From NCBI GenBank assembly GCA_937915335.1, contig CALDLZ010000087.1, positions 1 to 5,543 on the forward strand: a DNA stretch of 5,543 bases. Reading direction: 5' to 3'. Each line of letters starts with the position of its first letter. Position 1 is the stretch's first letter. Below the pieces are notes generated by a model. The model saw only the letters and a program-made list of their open reading frames with translations. It did not search any database and had not been told where the DNA came from. This document shows positions 1 to 5,543 of this stretch, piece by piece. The stretch comes from an uncultured Faecalibacterium sp. Its GTDB lineage: Bacteria > Bacillota > Clostridia > Oscillospirales > Ruminococcaceae. Both the position numbers and the translations under genes were made by a program.

Positions 1-1
1 A

Positions 2-676
2 AAGGACGAAGCTGAAAAGCGCGCCAAGGAGCTGCTGGAAATGGTGGGCCTGCCCGATAAAGCCAACGCCTACCCGGCCCAGCTGTCCGGCGGTCAGAAG
101 CAGCGCATTGCCATTGCCCGTGCACTGGCAACCAACCCCAAGGTTCTGCTCTGCGACGAGGCCACCAGCGCTCTGGACCCCAATACTACCCACTCCATCC
201 TGACCTTGATCAAGGATATCAATAAGAAGCTGGGCATCACGGTGGTGGTCATCACCCATCAGATGAGCGTTGTGGAAGAGATCTGCGATCACGTTGCCAT
301 TCTGGACAGCGGCGTTGTGGTGGAGCAGGGCGAGGTGAAAGAGATCTTTGCCAACCCCAAGACCGCCGCTGCCAAGCGTCTGGTTGCGCCCAATGGCGGC
401 AGTGCTGCCCGGGATCTGTCCAGCTTTGCGCCGGATGACCATGTGGTGCGTGTGACCTTCAATGGCTCCTCCACCGCAAAACCGCTGGTGGCAAGCCTTG
501 CCGCCGAAAAGGGTATTCTGGTGTCGGTTCTGAGCGCCGATACCCGTGACCTGAGCGGACAGTGCTACGGCTCCATGCTGCTCAAGCTGCCCGCTGACCT
601 GGACGAAGCAAAACAGGCTGCCGCTTATATGCGGGGCCAGCCTGGTATCACGGTAGAGGAGGTGACCGGAGAATGA
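2..676 (+). CDS. metN: Methionine ABC transporter ATP-binding protein MetN, 5' end missing
   Basis: This is the cytoplasmic ATPase of the MetNIQ methionine importer, which powers uptake of L- or D-methionine through MetI. The frame is open to the left edge, and 224 residues are visible. Family members are usually about 340 residues, so the Walker A and Q-loop part lies outside the window. In visible numbering, the ABC signature LSGGQKQ is at 28-34, Walker B (VLLCDEA) at 48-54, the D-loop SALDP at 56-60 and the switch histidine at H86 (ITHQM). After a linker, residues about 148-222 look like a C-terminal NIL domain (VVRVTFNG..., then SADTRDLSGQCYGSMLLKLP). In MetN this domain binds methionine and inhibits transport when the cell is replete. 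It separates MetN from generic polar amino-acid ATPases. The stop codon overlaps the metI start (ATGA), so the two are almost certainly translated together. The first internal ATG at 41 is not the start, because homology continues upstream of it. Confidence 0.94.
   Translation, partial: KDEAEKRAKELLEMVGLPDKANAYPAQLSGGQKQRIAIARALATNPKVLLCDEATSALDPNTTHSILTLIKDINKKLGITVVVITHQMSVVEEICDHVAILDSGVVVEQGEVKEIFANPKTAAAKRLVAPNGGSAARDLSSFAPDDHVVRVTFNGSSTAKPLVASLAAEKGILVSVLSADTRDLSGQCYGSMLLKLPADLDEAKQAAAYMRGQPGITVEEVTGE
657..665 (+). promoter_or_regulatory. Ribosome binding site of metI, inside metN
   Basis: AGGAGGTGA is a perfect Shine-Dalgarno match. It lies within the last codons of metN, 7 bases before the metI ATG at 673. 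Together with the ATGA stop/start overlap, it fixes the metI start and suggests translational coupling, which would give balanced amounts of ATPase and permease. Confidence 0.85.
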
Positions 677-1329
677 GTATTGCAGATTACGGCTTTGCGA
701 TTTGGGAGACCTTCTATGTGACGGTGCTCTCTACCGCGTTCTCTCTGGTCATCGGCCTGCCGCTGGGTGTGCTGCTGGTGGCCGGTGATAAGGACGGCAT
801 TCTGCCCCTGCCCGGCTGGCTGATGCACCTGTTGGATATCGTTATCAATATCCTGCGCAGCGTGCCCTTCCTGATTTTGATGATCTGTGTCTTCCCGCTG
901 ACCCGTGCCATCGTGGGCACTACCGTCGGTACCAAAGCCACCATCGTTCCGCTGGTGGTGGCGGCCTTCCCGTTTGTGGCGCGTCTGGTTGAGACCAGCC
1001 TGCGCGAGCTGGACGAGGGCGTGGTGGAAGCTGCCCAGAGCATGGGTGCGACCCCGTTCCAGATCATCACCAAGGTGATGATACCCGAATGCCTGCCCGG
1101 CCTGATCTCCAGCATGACCACCGCCCTGACCACCATTCTGGGCTATTCGGCCATGTCCGGTGTCATCGGCGGCGGCGGCCTGGGTAAGATCGCCCTTTCC
1201 TATGGCTATTACCGCTACCAGACCAACATTATGATCGTCTGTGTTGTCCTGCTGGTGCTCATGGTGCAGGTCTTCCAGACCGTTGGCACCTTCTGGGCTA
1301 CCAAGAGCGATAAGCGGTTGAGAAAGTAA
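673..1329 (+). CDS. metI: Methionine ABC transporter permease MetI
   Basis: This is the integral membrane subunit of the MetNIQ importer. It forms a homodimer that passes methionine from the binding protein into the cytoplasm. It has 218 residues, the normal size for MetI. Hydrophobic segments lie near residues 14-37, 52-75, 88-105, 141-165 and 185-207, which fits the five-helix MetI topology. The EAA coupling loop that docks on the ATPase is at about 119-140 (EAAQSMGATPFQIITKVMIP). The sequence GVIGGGGLGKIALSYGYYRY at 163-182 is typical of D-methionine permeases. The start at 673 overlaps the metN stop by 4 bases and follows a perfect Shine-Dalgarno site. The usual third component, lipoprotein MetQ, does not follow. 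The next 246 bases contain no gene, so metQ is presumably upstream of metN or elsewhere. Confidence 0.96.
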   Translation: MSIADYGFAIWETFYVTVLSTAFSLVIGLPLGVLLVAGDKDGILPLPGWLMHLLDIVINILRSVPFLILMICVFPLTRAIVGTTVGTKATIVPLVVAAFPFVARLVETSLRELDEGVVEAAQSMGATPFQIITKVMIPECLPGLISSMTTALTTILGYSAMSGVIGGGGLGKIALSYGYYRYQTNIMIVCVVLLVLMVQVFQTVGTFWATKSDKRLRK

Positions 1330-1340
1330 TCACTGCATCT

Positions 1341-1483
1341 GACCGGGCGGCGGGCCGGGAGCTTCTCCGCGGACCGTCCGCTGGGGTGGGACCCTGTTGC
1401 CGTAGGCAATAGGGCGGGCGATGGAATGGCCCGATTCGTGTCCGAGGAGAAAGCTGCCGGTTCACCGCCCATCTCTCCGGCAG
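1341..1483 (+). promoter_or_regulatory. Candidate structured RNA leader of metY, class not recognised
   Basis: The gap between metI and metY holds several nested inverted repeats that fit a folded leader RNA. CCGGGAG at 1355-1361 can pair with CTCC and CGG at 1365-1372, with one bulge. CGGAC at 1370-1374 can pair with GTCCG at 1440-1444 and would enclose two arms. The first arm is a 10-bp stem at 1392-1401/1405-1414 with one G-U pair and a GTA loop. The second is CGGGC 1415-1419 with GCCCG 1429-1433. These pairings share a few bases at 1370-1372, so they cannot all form fully at once. A further 7-bp stem pairs CTGCCGG 1454-1460 with CCGGCAG 1477-1483. Its 16-base loop holds CCGCCC (1465-1470), complementary to GGGCGG at 1345-1350 and 1412-1417, so a pseudoknot is possible. 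Position before a sulfhydrylase gene suggests control by SAM, methionine or a related metabolite. By eye I do not see the S-box core or a T-box stem I. GC-rich sequence also produces chance stems. Confidence 0.35.
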
Positions 1484-1500
1484 GGAAAAATTTAACGTTT

Positions 1501-1539
1501 CAATTCCCCGCTGGAGGTCTGTACTCCTGCGGGGAATTG
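1501..1539 (+). promoter_or_regulatory. Long hairpin before metY, possible attenuator or weak terminator
   Basis: CAATTCCCCGC at 1501-1511 pairs perfectly with GCGGGGAATTG at 1529-1539. After one T-T mismatch, GGAG at 1513-1516 pairs with CTCC at 1524-1527, leaving a 7-base loop. That gives about 15 base pairs, far more stable than chance would usually produce. The following bases, TGCTATTTGG, are only partly T-rich, so it is a poor intrinsic terminator as written. It ends 21 bases before the metY Shine-Dalgarno site and leaves that site free. It could be the expression platform of the upstream leader, an end point for metNI messenger, or an RNA processing or stability element. Confidence 0.5.
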
Positions 1540-1560
1540 TGCTATTTGGACAAACCCAGT

Positions 1561-1567
1561 AAAGGAG
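1561..1567 (+). promoter_or_regulatory. Ribosome binding site that sets the metY start
   Basis: AAAGGAG lies 8 bases before the ATG at 1576. It supports that start over an in-frame ATG at 1426, which would add 50 residues of low-complexity sequence translated from the structured leader. Confidence 0.85.
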
Positions 1568-1575
1568 TATGTAGT

Positions 1576-2850
1576 ATGAACCGTGATACCATCTGCGTGC
1601 AGGGCGGCTATACCCCCGGCAATGGCGAACCCCGCCAGATCCCCATCATCCAGTCCACCACCTTCAAATACGCTACCAGCGAGGACATGGGCAAGCTGTT
1701 CGACCTGGAAGCCGACGGCTACTTCTATTCCCGCCTGCAGAACCCCACCTGTGACCTGGTGGCGAAGAAGATCTGCGAACTGGAAGGCGGTACTGCAGCC
1801 ATGCTGACTTCCAGCGGTCAGGCCGCCAACTTCTTTGCGTTGTTCAACATTTGCGAAGCCGGTGATCATATCGTGGCATCCAGCACGATCTACTGCGGCA
1901 CCTTCAACCTTATCTCCGTTACTATGAAGAAGATGGGCATTGAAGCGACCTTTGTGGATCCGCTGTGCACCGAGGAAGAGCTGAATGCCGCGTTCAGGCC
2001 CAACACCAAGGTCGTGTTTGGCGAGACCATCGCCAACCCCGCCCTGACTGTGCTGGATATCGAAAAGTTCGCAAAGGCCGCTCATGCTCACGGTGTGCCT
2101 CTGATCGTGGACAACACCTTCCCCACGCCCGTCAACTGCCGCCCCTTCGAGTGGGGGGCCGATATCGTGACCCACTCCACGACCAAGTATATGGATGGCC
2201 ATGGTGCAGTGCTGGGTGGTGCCATTGTAGACGGCGGCAAGTTTGACTGGATGGCCCACGCCGAGAAGTTTCCCGGTCTGTGCACCCCCGATGACAGCTA
2301 CCACGGCATCACCTATGCCGAGCGCTTCGGCAAAGAGGGGGCCTTTATCACCAAGGCAACGGCCCAGCTCATGCGTGATTTCGGTTCCATGCAGTCCCCG
2401 ATGAACGCCTATATGCTGAACCTGGGTCTGGAAAGCCTGCATGTCCGGATGCAGCGCCACTGCGAGAATGGCATGGCCGTGGCAAAGTTCCTCGAGAGCC
2501 ATCCCAAGGTCGCCTATGTAAACTACTGCGGTCTGGAATCCAGCCCCTACCATGCGCTGGCTGAAAAGTACCTGCCCAATGGCAGCTGCGGTGTGGTCAG
2601 CTTTGGCCTGGCCGGAGGCCGCGAAGCCGCCAGCACCTTTATGAAGGAGCTCAAGCTGGCCGCCATCGAGACCCATGTGGCTGATGCACGCACCTGCTGC
2701 CTGAACCCCGCCTCCAGCACCCATCGCCAGATGAACGATGAACAGCTGGCCGCCGCCGGCGTACCCGCCGAGCTGGTGCGCATGAGCTGCGGTCTGGAAA
2801 GCGCGGAGGATCTGATCGCGGATATCAGCCAGGCACTTGACAAAATCTGA
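1576..2850 (+). CDS. metY: O-acetylhomoserine sulfhydrylase (aminocarboxypropyltransferase) MetY
   Basis: This cytoplasmic PLP enzyme of the Cys/Met metabolism family condenses O-acetylhomoserine with sulfide to give homocysteine and acetate. It has 424 residues, the usual MetY length and longer than most cystathionine synthases and lyases. Landmarks are YSR at 51-53 (phosphate contact from the partner subunit), SSGQ at 79-82, VDN with D179 near the PLP ring nitrogen, THSTTKY with K204 as the PLP-binding lysine, STHRQM at 381-386, and VRMSCGLE at 401-408 with R402 for the substrate carboxylate. The N-terminus ([12 protein letters not shown]...) matches family starts and follows a good Shine-Dalgarno site. 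It has 14 cysteines, including C107 next to the active-site Y106 (YCG, where many homologues read YGG) and the C374-C375 pair. The acetyl-type metA next door supports the sulfhydrylase role. Methionine gamma-lyase or cystathionine gamma-synthase are less likely alternatives, given the length and the THRQM motif. Confidence 0.93.
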   Translation: MNRDTICVQGGYTPGNGEPRQIPIIQSTTFKYATSEDMGKLFDLEADGYFYSRLQNPTCDLVAKKICELEGGTAAMLTSSGQAANFFALFNICEAGDHIVASSTIYCGTFNLISVTMKKMGIEATFVDPLCTEEELNAAFRPNTKVVFGETIANPALTVLDIEKFAKAAHAHGVPLIVDNTFPTPVNCRPFEWGADIVTHSTTKYMDGHGAVLGGAIVDGGKFDWMAHAEKFPGLCTPDDSYHGITYAERFGKEGAFITKATAQLMRDFGSMQSPMNAYMLNLGLESLHVRMQRHCENGMAVAKFLESHPKVAYVNYCGLESSPYHALAEKYLPNGSCGVVSFGLAGGREAASTFMKELKLAAIETHVADARTCCLNPASSTHRQMNDEQLAAAGVPAELVRMSCGLESAEDLIADISQALDKI

Positions 2851-2858
2851 GACGGATG

Positions 2859-2918
2859 AAACCTCTCAGTCTCGCTGGCGCTCGCCAGCTCCCCTAGTAG
2901 GGGAGCCCTTGGCATTGC
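2859..2918 (+). repeat. Short palindromic intergenic repeat, copy 1
   Basis: This begins 8 bases after the metY stop. It opens with AAACCTCTCAG and ends with CATTGC, both also present in the second copy after metA. Between them are two hairpins: GCTGGCG 2874-2880 with CGCCAGC 2883-2889, and a 19-base palindrome GCTCCCCTA-G-TAGGGGAGC at 2888-2906. The two hairpins share two bases. No T-run follows, so it does not look like an intrinsic terminator. From memory, similar CTCCCCTA-TAGGGGAG palindromes are scattered through gaps in Faecalibacterium-type genomes, but I could not check this. Confidence 0.65.
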
Positions 2919-2952
2919 ATTACGCTTGTGATGCTAACCATAAAATTCCCCG

Positions 2953-2958
2953 AAGGAG
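2953..2958 (+). promoter_or_regulatory. Ribosome binding site that sets the metA start
   Basis: AAGGAG is 10 bases before the ATG at 2969. It selects this start over an in-frame ATG at 2837, which would overlap the end of metY and translate through the intergenic repeat. Confidence 0.8.
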
Positions 2959-2968
2959 AGTAGAGTTT

Positions 2969-3907
2969 ATGCCCCTTATCATCCCGAAAACGCTCCCGGC
3001 TTATGATGCTTTGTACGAGGAAAACGTCTTTGTCATGCACAGGGAGCGGGCCGCGTCCCAGCATATCCGTCCGTTGGAGATTTTGATCCTGAACCTGATG
3101 CCCACCAAGATCGCCACCGAGACCCAGATCGCCCGGCTGCTTGCCAACACGCCGCTGCAGGTTCACATGACTCTGCTGCAGACGGCCAGCCACGAGGCGA
3201 CCCATGTCTCCGCAGCCCATCTGGACGCGTTCTATAAGACCTTTGAAGAGGTGAAGCACAACCGCTACGATGGCATGATCATCACCGGGGCCCCGGTGGA
3301 GACCATGGACTTCGAGCAGGTGGATTACTGGCCGGAACTGTGCGAGATTATGGATTTCAGCGAGACGAACGTCTATTCCACCCTGCATGTCTGCTGGGGT
3401 GCCCAGGCGGGCTTGTACTACCACTACGGCATCCGCAAGGAGCTGCTGCCCGCCAAGATGTTCGGTGTGTTCGAGCACCGGGTCACCCGGCCCTCGAACC
3501 CGCTGGTGCGCGGCTTTGATGAGGTGTTCTACGCCCCTCACAGCCGCCATACCGCCATGAACCAGGAGGATATCGACAATTGCAGCGCTCTGCGCATCCT
3601 GGCCGAGAGCGACGAGGCCGGGCCCTTCCTGATGAGCACTGAGAACGGACGGCAGATCTTTGTCATCGGCCACCCGGAGTATGATAAGTACACGCTGGAC
3701 GCGGAGTATAAGCGGGATGTTGCCAAGGGTCTGCCCATTGCAGTGCCCAAGAACTACTACCCCAACGATGACCCCACGCAGCCGCCTCTCTTCCGTTGGC
3801 GCGCCCATGCCCACCTGCTGTATGAGAACTGGCTGAACTACTACGTCTATCAGAACACGCCCTACGACCTGGGCGAGATGCAGCGTGTGAAGCATACTGA
3901 GGGGTAA
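2969..3907 (+). CDS. metA: Homoserine O-acetyltransferase, MetA family (HTS fold)
   Basis: This cytoplasmic enzyme activates homoserine by transferring an acyl group from acyl-CoA, the first committed step to methionine. It has 312 residues, against about 300-310 for the family. The start [23 protein letters not shown] and the block [20 protein letters not shown] are typical MetA. The catalytic residues sit at the same numbers as in Bacillus cereus MetA: nucleophile C142 (HVCWGAQAG), H235 and E237 (GHPEYD). The specificity position reads GAPVE with E111. In published work on this family, Glu at 111 favours acetyl-CoA, while Gly, as in E. coli GAPLG, favours succinyl-CoA. The product should therefore be O-acetylhomoserine, the substrate of the adjacent MetY. 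The older name, homoserine O-succinyltransferase, would be misleading here. The gene follows metY after 118 bases that hold a palindromic repeat, and the two are probably co-transcribed. Confidence 0.96.
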   Translation: MPLIIPKTLPAYDALYEENVFVMHRERAASQHIRPLEILILNLMPTKIATETQIARLLANTPLQVHMTLLQTASHEATHVSAAHLDAFYKTFEEVKHNRYDGMIITGAPVETMDFEQVDYWPELCEIMDFSETNVYSTLHVCWGAQAGLYYHYGIRKELLPAKMFGVFEHRVTRPSNPLVRGFDEVFYAPHSRHTAMNQEDIDNCSALRILAESDEAGPFLMSTENGRQIFVIGHPEYDKYTLDAEYKRDVAKGLPIAVPKNYYPNDDPTQPPLFRWRAHAHLLYENWLNYYVYQNTPYDLGEMQRVKHTEG

Positions 3908-3956
3908 AACCTCTCAGCCGTTTTCTTGCCGCTCCTATTAGGAGAGGTGTCATTGC
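3907..3956 (+). repeat. Short palindromic intergenic repeat, copy 2
   Basis: This diverged relative of the repeat after metY starts at the last base of the metA stop codon. It shares the 11-base opening AAACCTCTCAG, the central palindrome (CTCCTA-T-TAGGAG, 3932-3944) and the closing CATTGC. The inner GC-rich hairpin of copy 1 is replaced by CCGTTTTCTTGCC. Here the ends also pair: ACCTCTC 3909-3915 is the exact complement of GAGAGGT 3942-3948. That pairing competes with the central palindrome for part of the right arm. Copy 2 is about 50 bases long against 60 for copy 1. Confidence 0.6.
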
Positions 3957-3967
3957 GAAGCCATGAC

Positions 3968-3974
3968 GGAGGGG
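3968..3974 (+). promoter_or_regulatory. Ribosome binding site that sets the peptidase start
   Basis: GGAGGGG lies 5 bases before the ATG at 3980. It favours this start over an in-frame ATG at 3926, which falls inside the palindromic repeat and has no Shine-Dalgarno site close before it. Confidence 0.75.
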
Positions 3975-3979
3975 TTGCT

Positions 3980-5011
3980 ATGGGAATCAATAAGAACCAA
4001 TGGGACTTCCATGTGGGGCATCTGCCCCACGGCAGGCTGGATAAGATCAGCGATGTGCCGGGCGTGACAGTGGGACACTGTACCCTGGCGGATGGGGATG
4101 TCCAGACCGGTGTGACGGCTCTTCTGCCGCATCAGGGGGATGTGTTCCACGATAAGGCCATGGCGGCCTGCCATGTCATCAACGGCTTTGGCAAGACCAC
4201 TGGCCTTGTCCAGATCGAAGAGCTGGGCACGCTGGAAACGCCCATCCTGTTCACCAATACCCTGAGTGTGGGCACTGTGGAGACCGCTCTGGTCAAGTAC
4301 ATGCTGGAGCGCAATCCCGATATCTGCGAGACCACCGGCAGTGTGAACCCTGTGGTCTGTGAGTGCAATGACAGCGGCCTGAACGATATCCGGGGTCTGC
4401 ATATTACTGAGGAACATGTTTATGCTGCCTTGGCTGACTGTAAGGCTGACTTCGCCGAGGGTGCTGTGGGTGCCGGGCGTGGAATGCGCTGCCATGGTCT
4501 GAAGGGCGGCATCGGTTCGGCCTCCCGGTTGGTGGAACTGGACGGGAAAAGCTATACCATCGGGGCACTGGTGCTTTCCAACCATGCCACCTTCGATGAC
4601 CTCATCGTGGCGGGCACACCCATCCACGATCTGCTGGAAGCCCGCATCCCGCCCCATGAGGACAAGGGTTCCATCATTACGGTGCTGGCAACGGATATTC
4701 CCCTGAGTGAGCGCCAGCTGCGGCGGCTCTGCCACCGGGCATTGGTGGGGCTTTCCCGCACCGGCAGCGCATGCGGCAATGGCTCAGGCGAGATCGTTCT
4801 TGCCTTTACCACGGCCAACCGGGTGCCGCATTACTCGGACAAAGCCATCCTGCCTATGGGGATGCTCCACGATGATGCCATCAACCCGCTGTTCCGGGCC
4901 GTGGCCGAGTGCGTGGAGGAAAGCGTCCTCAGCAGCCTGCTCCATGCCGAGACCGTCACCGGGTATCATGGGAGAACGGTGCAGAGCCTGACTGATCTGT
5001 TGAAGAAGTAA
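3980..5011 (+). CDS. P1 family (S58, DmpA-like) self-processing aminopeptidase
   Basis: Relatives of Ochrobactrum DmpA and the beta-peptidase BapA are Ntn-type enzymes that cut themselves into alpha and beta chains and release N-terminal residues from peptides, amides or esters. This copy has 343 residues (DmpA has 375), with no signal peptide, so it is likely cytoplasmic. The opening block ISDVPGVTVGHCTL (23-36) is typical. The expected cleavage site is G230|S231 in DKGSIITVLATDIPL, with S231 as the new N-terminal nucleophile. S269 and E271 (GNGSGE) lie 38 and 40 residues after it, the same spacing as Ser288 and Glu290 after Ser250 in DmpA. N201 (VLSNHATF) probably matches Asn218. The segment NDSGLNDI (130-137) seems to lack the aromatic residue (Tyr146 in DmpA) that I recall there. 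The predicted beta chain is 113 residues. It is last in the + strand block, 72 bases after metA. The substrate cannot be told from sequence. Confidence 0.88.
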   Translation: MGINKNQWDFHVGHLPHGRLDKISDVPGVTVGHCTLADGDVQTGVTALLPHQGDVFHDKAMAACHVINGFGKTTGLVQIEELGTLETPILFTNTLSVGTVETALVKYMLERNPDICETTGSVNPVVCECNDSGLNDIRGLHITEEHVYAALADCKADFAEGAVGAGRGMRCHGLKGGIGSASRLVELDGKSYTIGALVLSNHATFDDLIVAGTPIHDLLEARIPPHEDKGSIITVLATDIPLSERQLRRLCHRALVGLSRTGSACGNGSGEIVLAFTTANRVPHYSDKAILPMGMLHDDAINPLFRAVAECVEESVLSSLLHAETVTGYHGRTVQSLTDLLKK

Positions 5012-5061
5012 AAAACAAGCCTTTCCGTGTGGTGTGCGACATCGCCGGAAAGGCTTGTTTT
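5012..5061. terminator. Bidirectional intrinsic terminator between convergent genes
   Basis: A perfect 16-bp stem pairs 5012-5027 (ending CAAGCCTTTCCG) with 5046-5061 (starting CGGAAAGGCTTG) across an 18-base loop. On the + strand it runs into TTTTCTTTATTTC. On the - strand the stem is followed by TTTTTTACTTCTTC, so both strands have a T-rich tail. It begins right after the peptidase stop and ends 2 bases before the LysR stop, so it should end transcripts from both sides. Confidence 0.9.
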
Positions 5062-5063
5062 CT

Positions 5064-5543
5064 TTATTTCTGCACCAGCTCGATGAAAGCCTTCATCTGA
5101 GGCGTGAGCCATTTATCTTTATGGTAGAACAGCTGCCGCCGCATCTCGACGCGGCAGGCGGGAACGTTCAGGCGGGCAAGCGTCCCGGCGGCGAGGGCGT
5201 CCCGCACGATGTACTCGGGCAGGAAGGAAAGCCCCATGCCATGCTCGACCATCTGGCAGAGCAGGGAAGCACTTCCCAGCTCGAGGAAAGGCTTGATGGC
5301 CAACCCCTGCGCCACCATGCATTGGTCGAGGGCGTCGCGGTAACTCATGCCCCGCTCGGTCAGCAGGAACTCCTGGCCGGCCAGTTCCTCCAGCGTGACC
5401 TCGGCCTGCCCAGCCAGCGGATGACCGGCGGGGGCTACCACACAGATTGGCTCTGGCTCGTCCACGGCCAGCACAAGGCTGGGCTGCAGCAAGGGCTTAT
5501 CCAATGTGTAGGCGAGGTCGATTTGATTCGAGCCCAGCATCTG
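5064..5543 (-). CDS. LysR family transcriptional regulator, 5' end missing
   Basis: This is the C-terminal part of a LysR-type regulator. The visible 159 residues run from the right edge to a TAA at 5064-5066. Full family members have about 290-300 residues, so the winged-helix DNA-binding domain and the first half of the effector domain lie outside the window. The visible part fits the periplasmic-binding-protein-like effector domain: SNQIDLAYTLDKP, then ICVVAPAGHPLAG, then EFLLTERGMSYRDALDQCM, and MVEHGMGLSFLPEYIVRDALAAGTLARLNV near the end. The block LLTERGMSYR is a common ligand-contact stretch in this family. The gene converges on the methionine block and shares its terminator, so it is not part of that operon. 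LysR proteins often control a divergent neighbour, which would lie to the right. Whether it senses anything linked to methionine or cysteine cannot be told. The frame is still open at the edge, so the first visible ATG is not the start. Confidence 0.92.
   Translation of the reverse strand, partial: QMLGSNQIDLAYTLDKPLLQPSLVLAVDEPEPICVVAPAGHPLAGQAEVTLEELAGQEFLLTERGMSYRDALDQCMVAQGLAIKPFLELGSASLLCQMVEHGMGLSFLPEYIVRDALAAGTLARLNVPACRVEMRRQLFYHKDKWLTPQMKAFIELVQK

Noticed and set aside
1381..1399. GGGGTGGGACCCTG resembles the T-box sequence (AGGGTGG-ACC).
   Set aside because: Only about 50 bases separate it from metI, too few for a T-box stem I with its specifier loop. No terminator follows directly, and CCC at 1392-1394 is better used in the 10-bp stem.
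1425..1450. TGGCCCGAT is similar to the S-box string TGGCCCGATGAA.
   Set aside because: The flanking S-box parts (GAGGGAC before, CCGGCAACC after) are missing, so the match is too short to call a SAM riboswitch.
1426..1575. A 50-codon in-frame extension of metY starting at an upstream ATG.
   Set aside because: It has no good Shine-Dalgarno site, translates the structured leader into unconserved sequence, and family homology begins at the ATG at 1576.
1786..2249. metY as a methionine gamma-lyase, because of cysteine next to the active-site tyrosine.
   Set aside because: The order is Y-C-G rather than the lyase Y-G-C. The 424-residue length and THRQM motif fit MetY, and the adjacent acetyl-type MetA supplies the MetY substrate.
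1492..2724. Long open frame on the - strand opposite metY; a similar one lies opposite metA at 2894-3895.
   Set aside because: Both are mirror frames of well-supported genes caused by GC-rich codon use. Their translations show no recognisable domain.
2888..2906. The palindrome after metY as an intrinsic terminator.
   Set aside because: It is followed by CCTTGGCATTGC with no T-run on the + strand, and the same motif recurs after metA as part of a repeat.
2941..2946. TAAAAT before metA as a -10 promoter box.
   Set aside because: No acceptable -35 lies at 16-18 bases, and initiation would fall inside the Shine-Dalgarno region.
2837..2968. In-frame upstream start for metA overlapping the end of metY.
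   Set aside because: It would translate the palindromic repeat. The ATG at 2969 has its own ribosome site and matches the normal MetA N-terminus.

Overview
The window reads as a chromosomal segment from a GC-rich, Gram-positive gut anaerobe of the Oscillospiraceae (Ruminococcaceae) type, such as Faecalibacterium, Gemmiger or Subdoligranulum. This is inferred from GC-rich codon use, strong AGGAGG-type ribosome binding sites, cysteine-rich cytoplasmic enzymes, and the pairing of an acetyl-type MetA with MetY. I could not run a search, so the genus is a guess.

Layout, left to right on the + strand: the C-terminal two thirds of the methionine ABC transporter ATPase metN (cut by the left edge); the permease metI, overlapping metN by 4 bases; a gene-free gap of 246 bases rich in inverted repeats; metY, O-acetylhomoserine sulfhydrylase; a short palindromic repeat; metA, homoserine O-acyltransferase with the acetyl-CoA specificity residue; a second, diverged copy of the same repeat; and a P1-family (DmpA/S58) self-processing aminopeptidase. 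A strong bidirectional terminator then separates this block from a convergent LysR-family regulator on the - strand, cut by the right edge.

The + strand block is a methionine supply module. MetNI imports methionine using a binding protein that is not in the window. MetA acetylates homoserine, and MetY condenses O-acetylhomoserine with sulfide to give homocysteine. The last step to methionine (metE or metH) is not here. The P1 peptidase, if active, could add recycling of amino acids from small peptides or amides, but its link to methionine rests on position alone.

The least explained parts are the structured leader before metY, where methionine or SAM control would be expected but where I recognise no known riboswitch core, and the two related palindromic repeats in the gaps after metY and metA.
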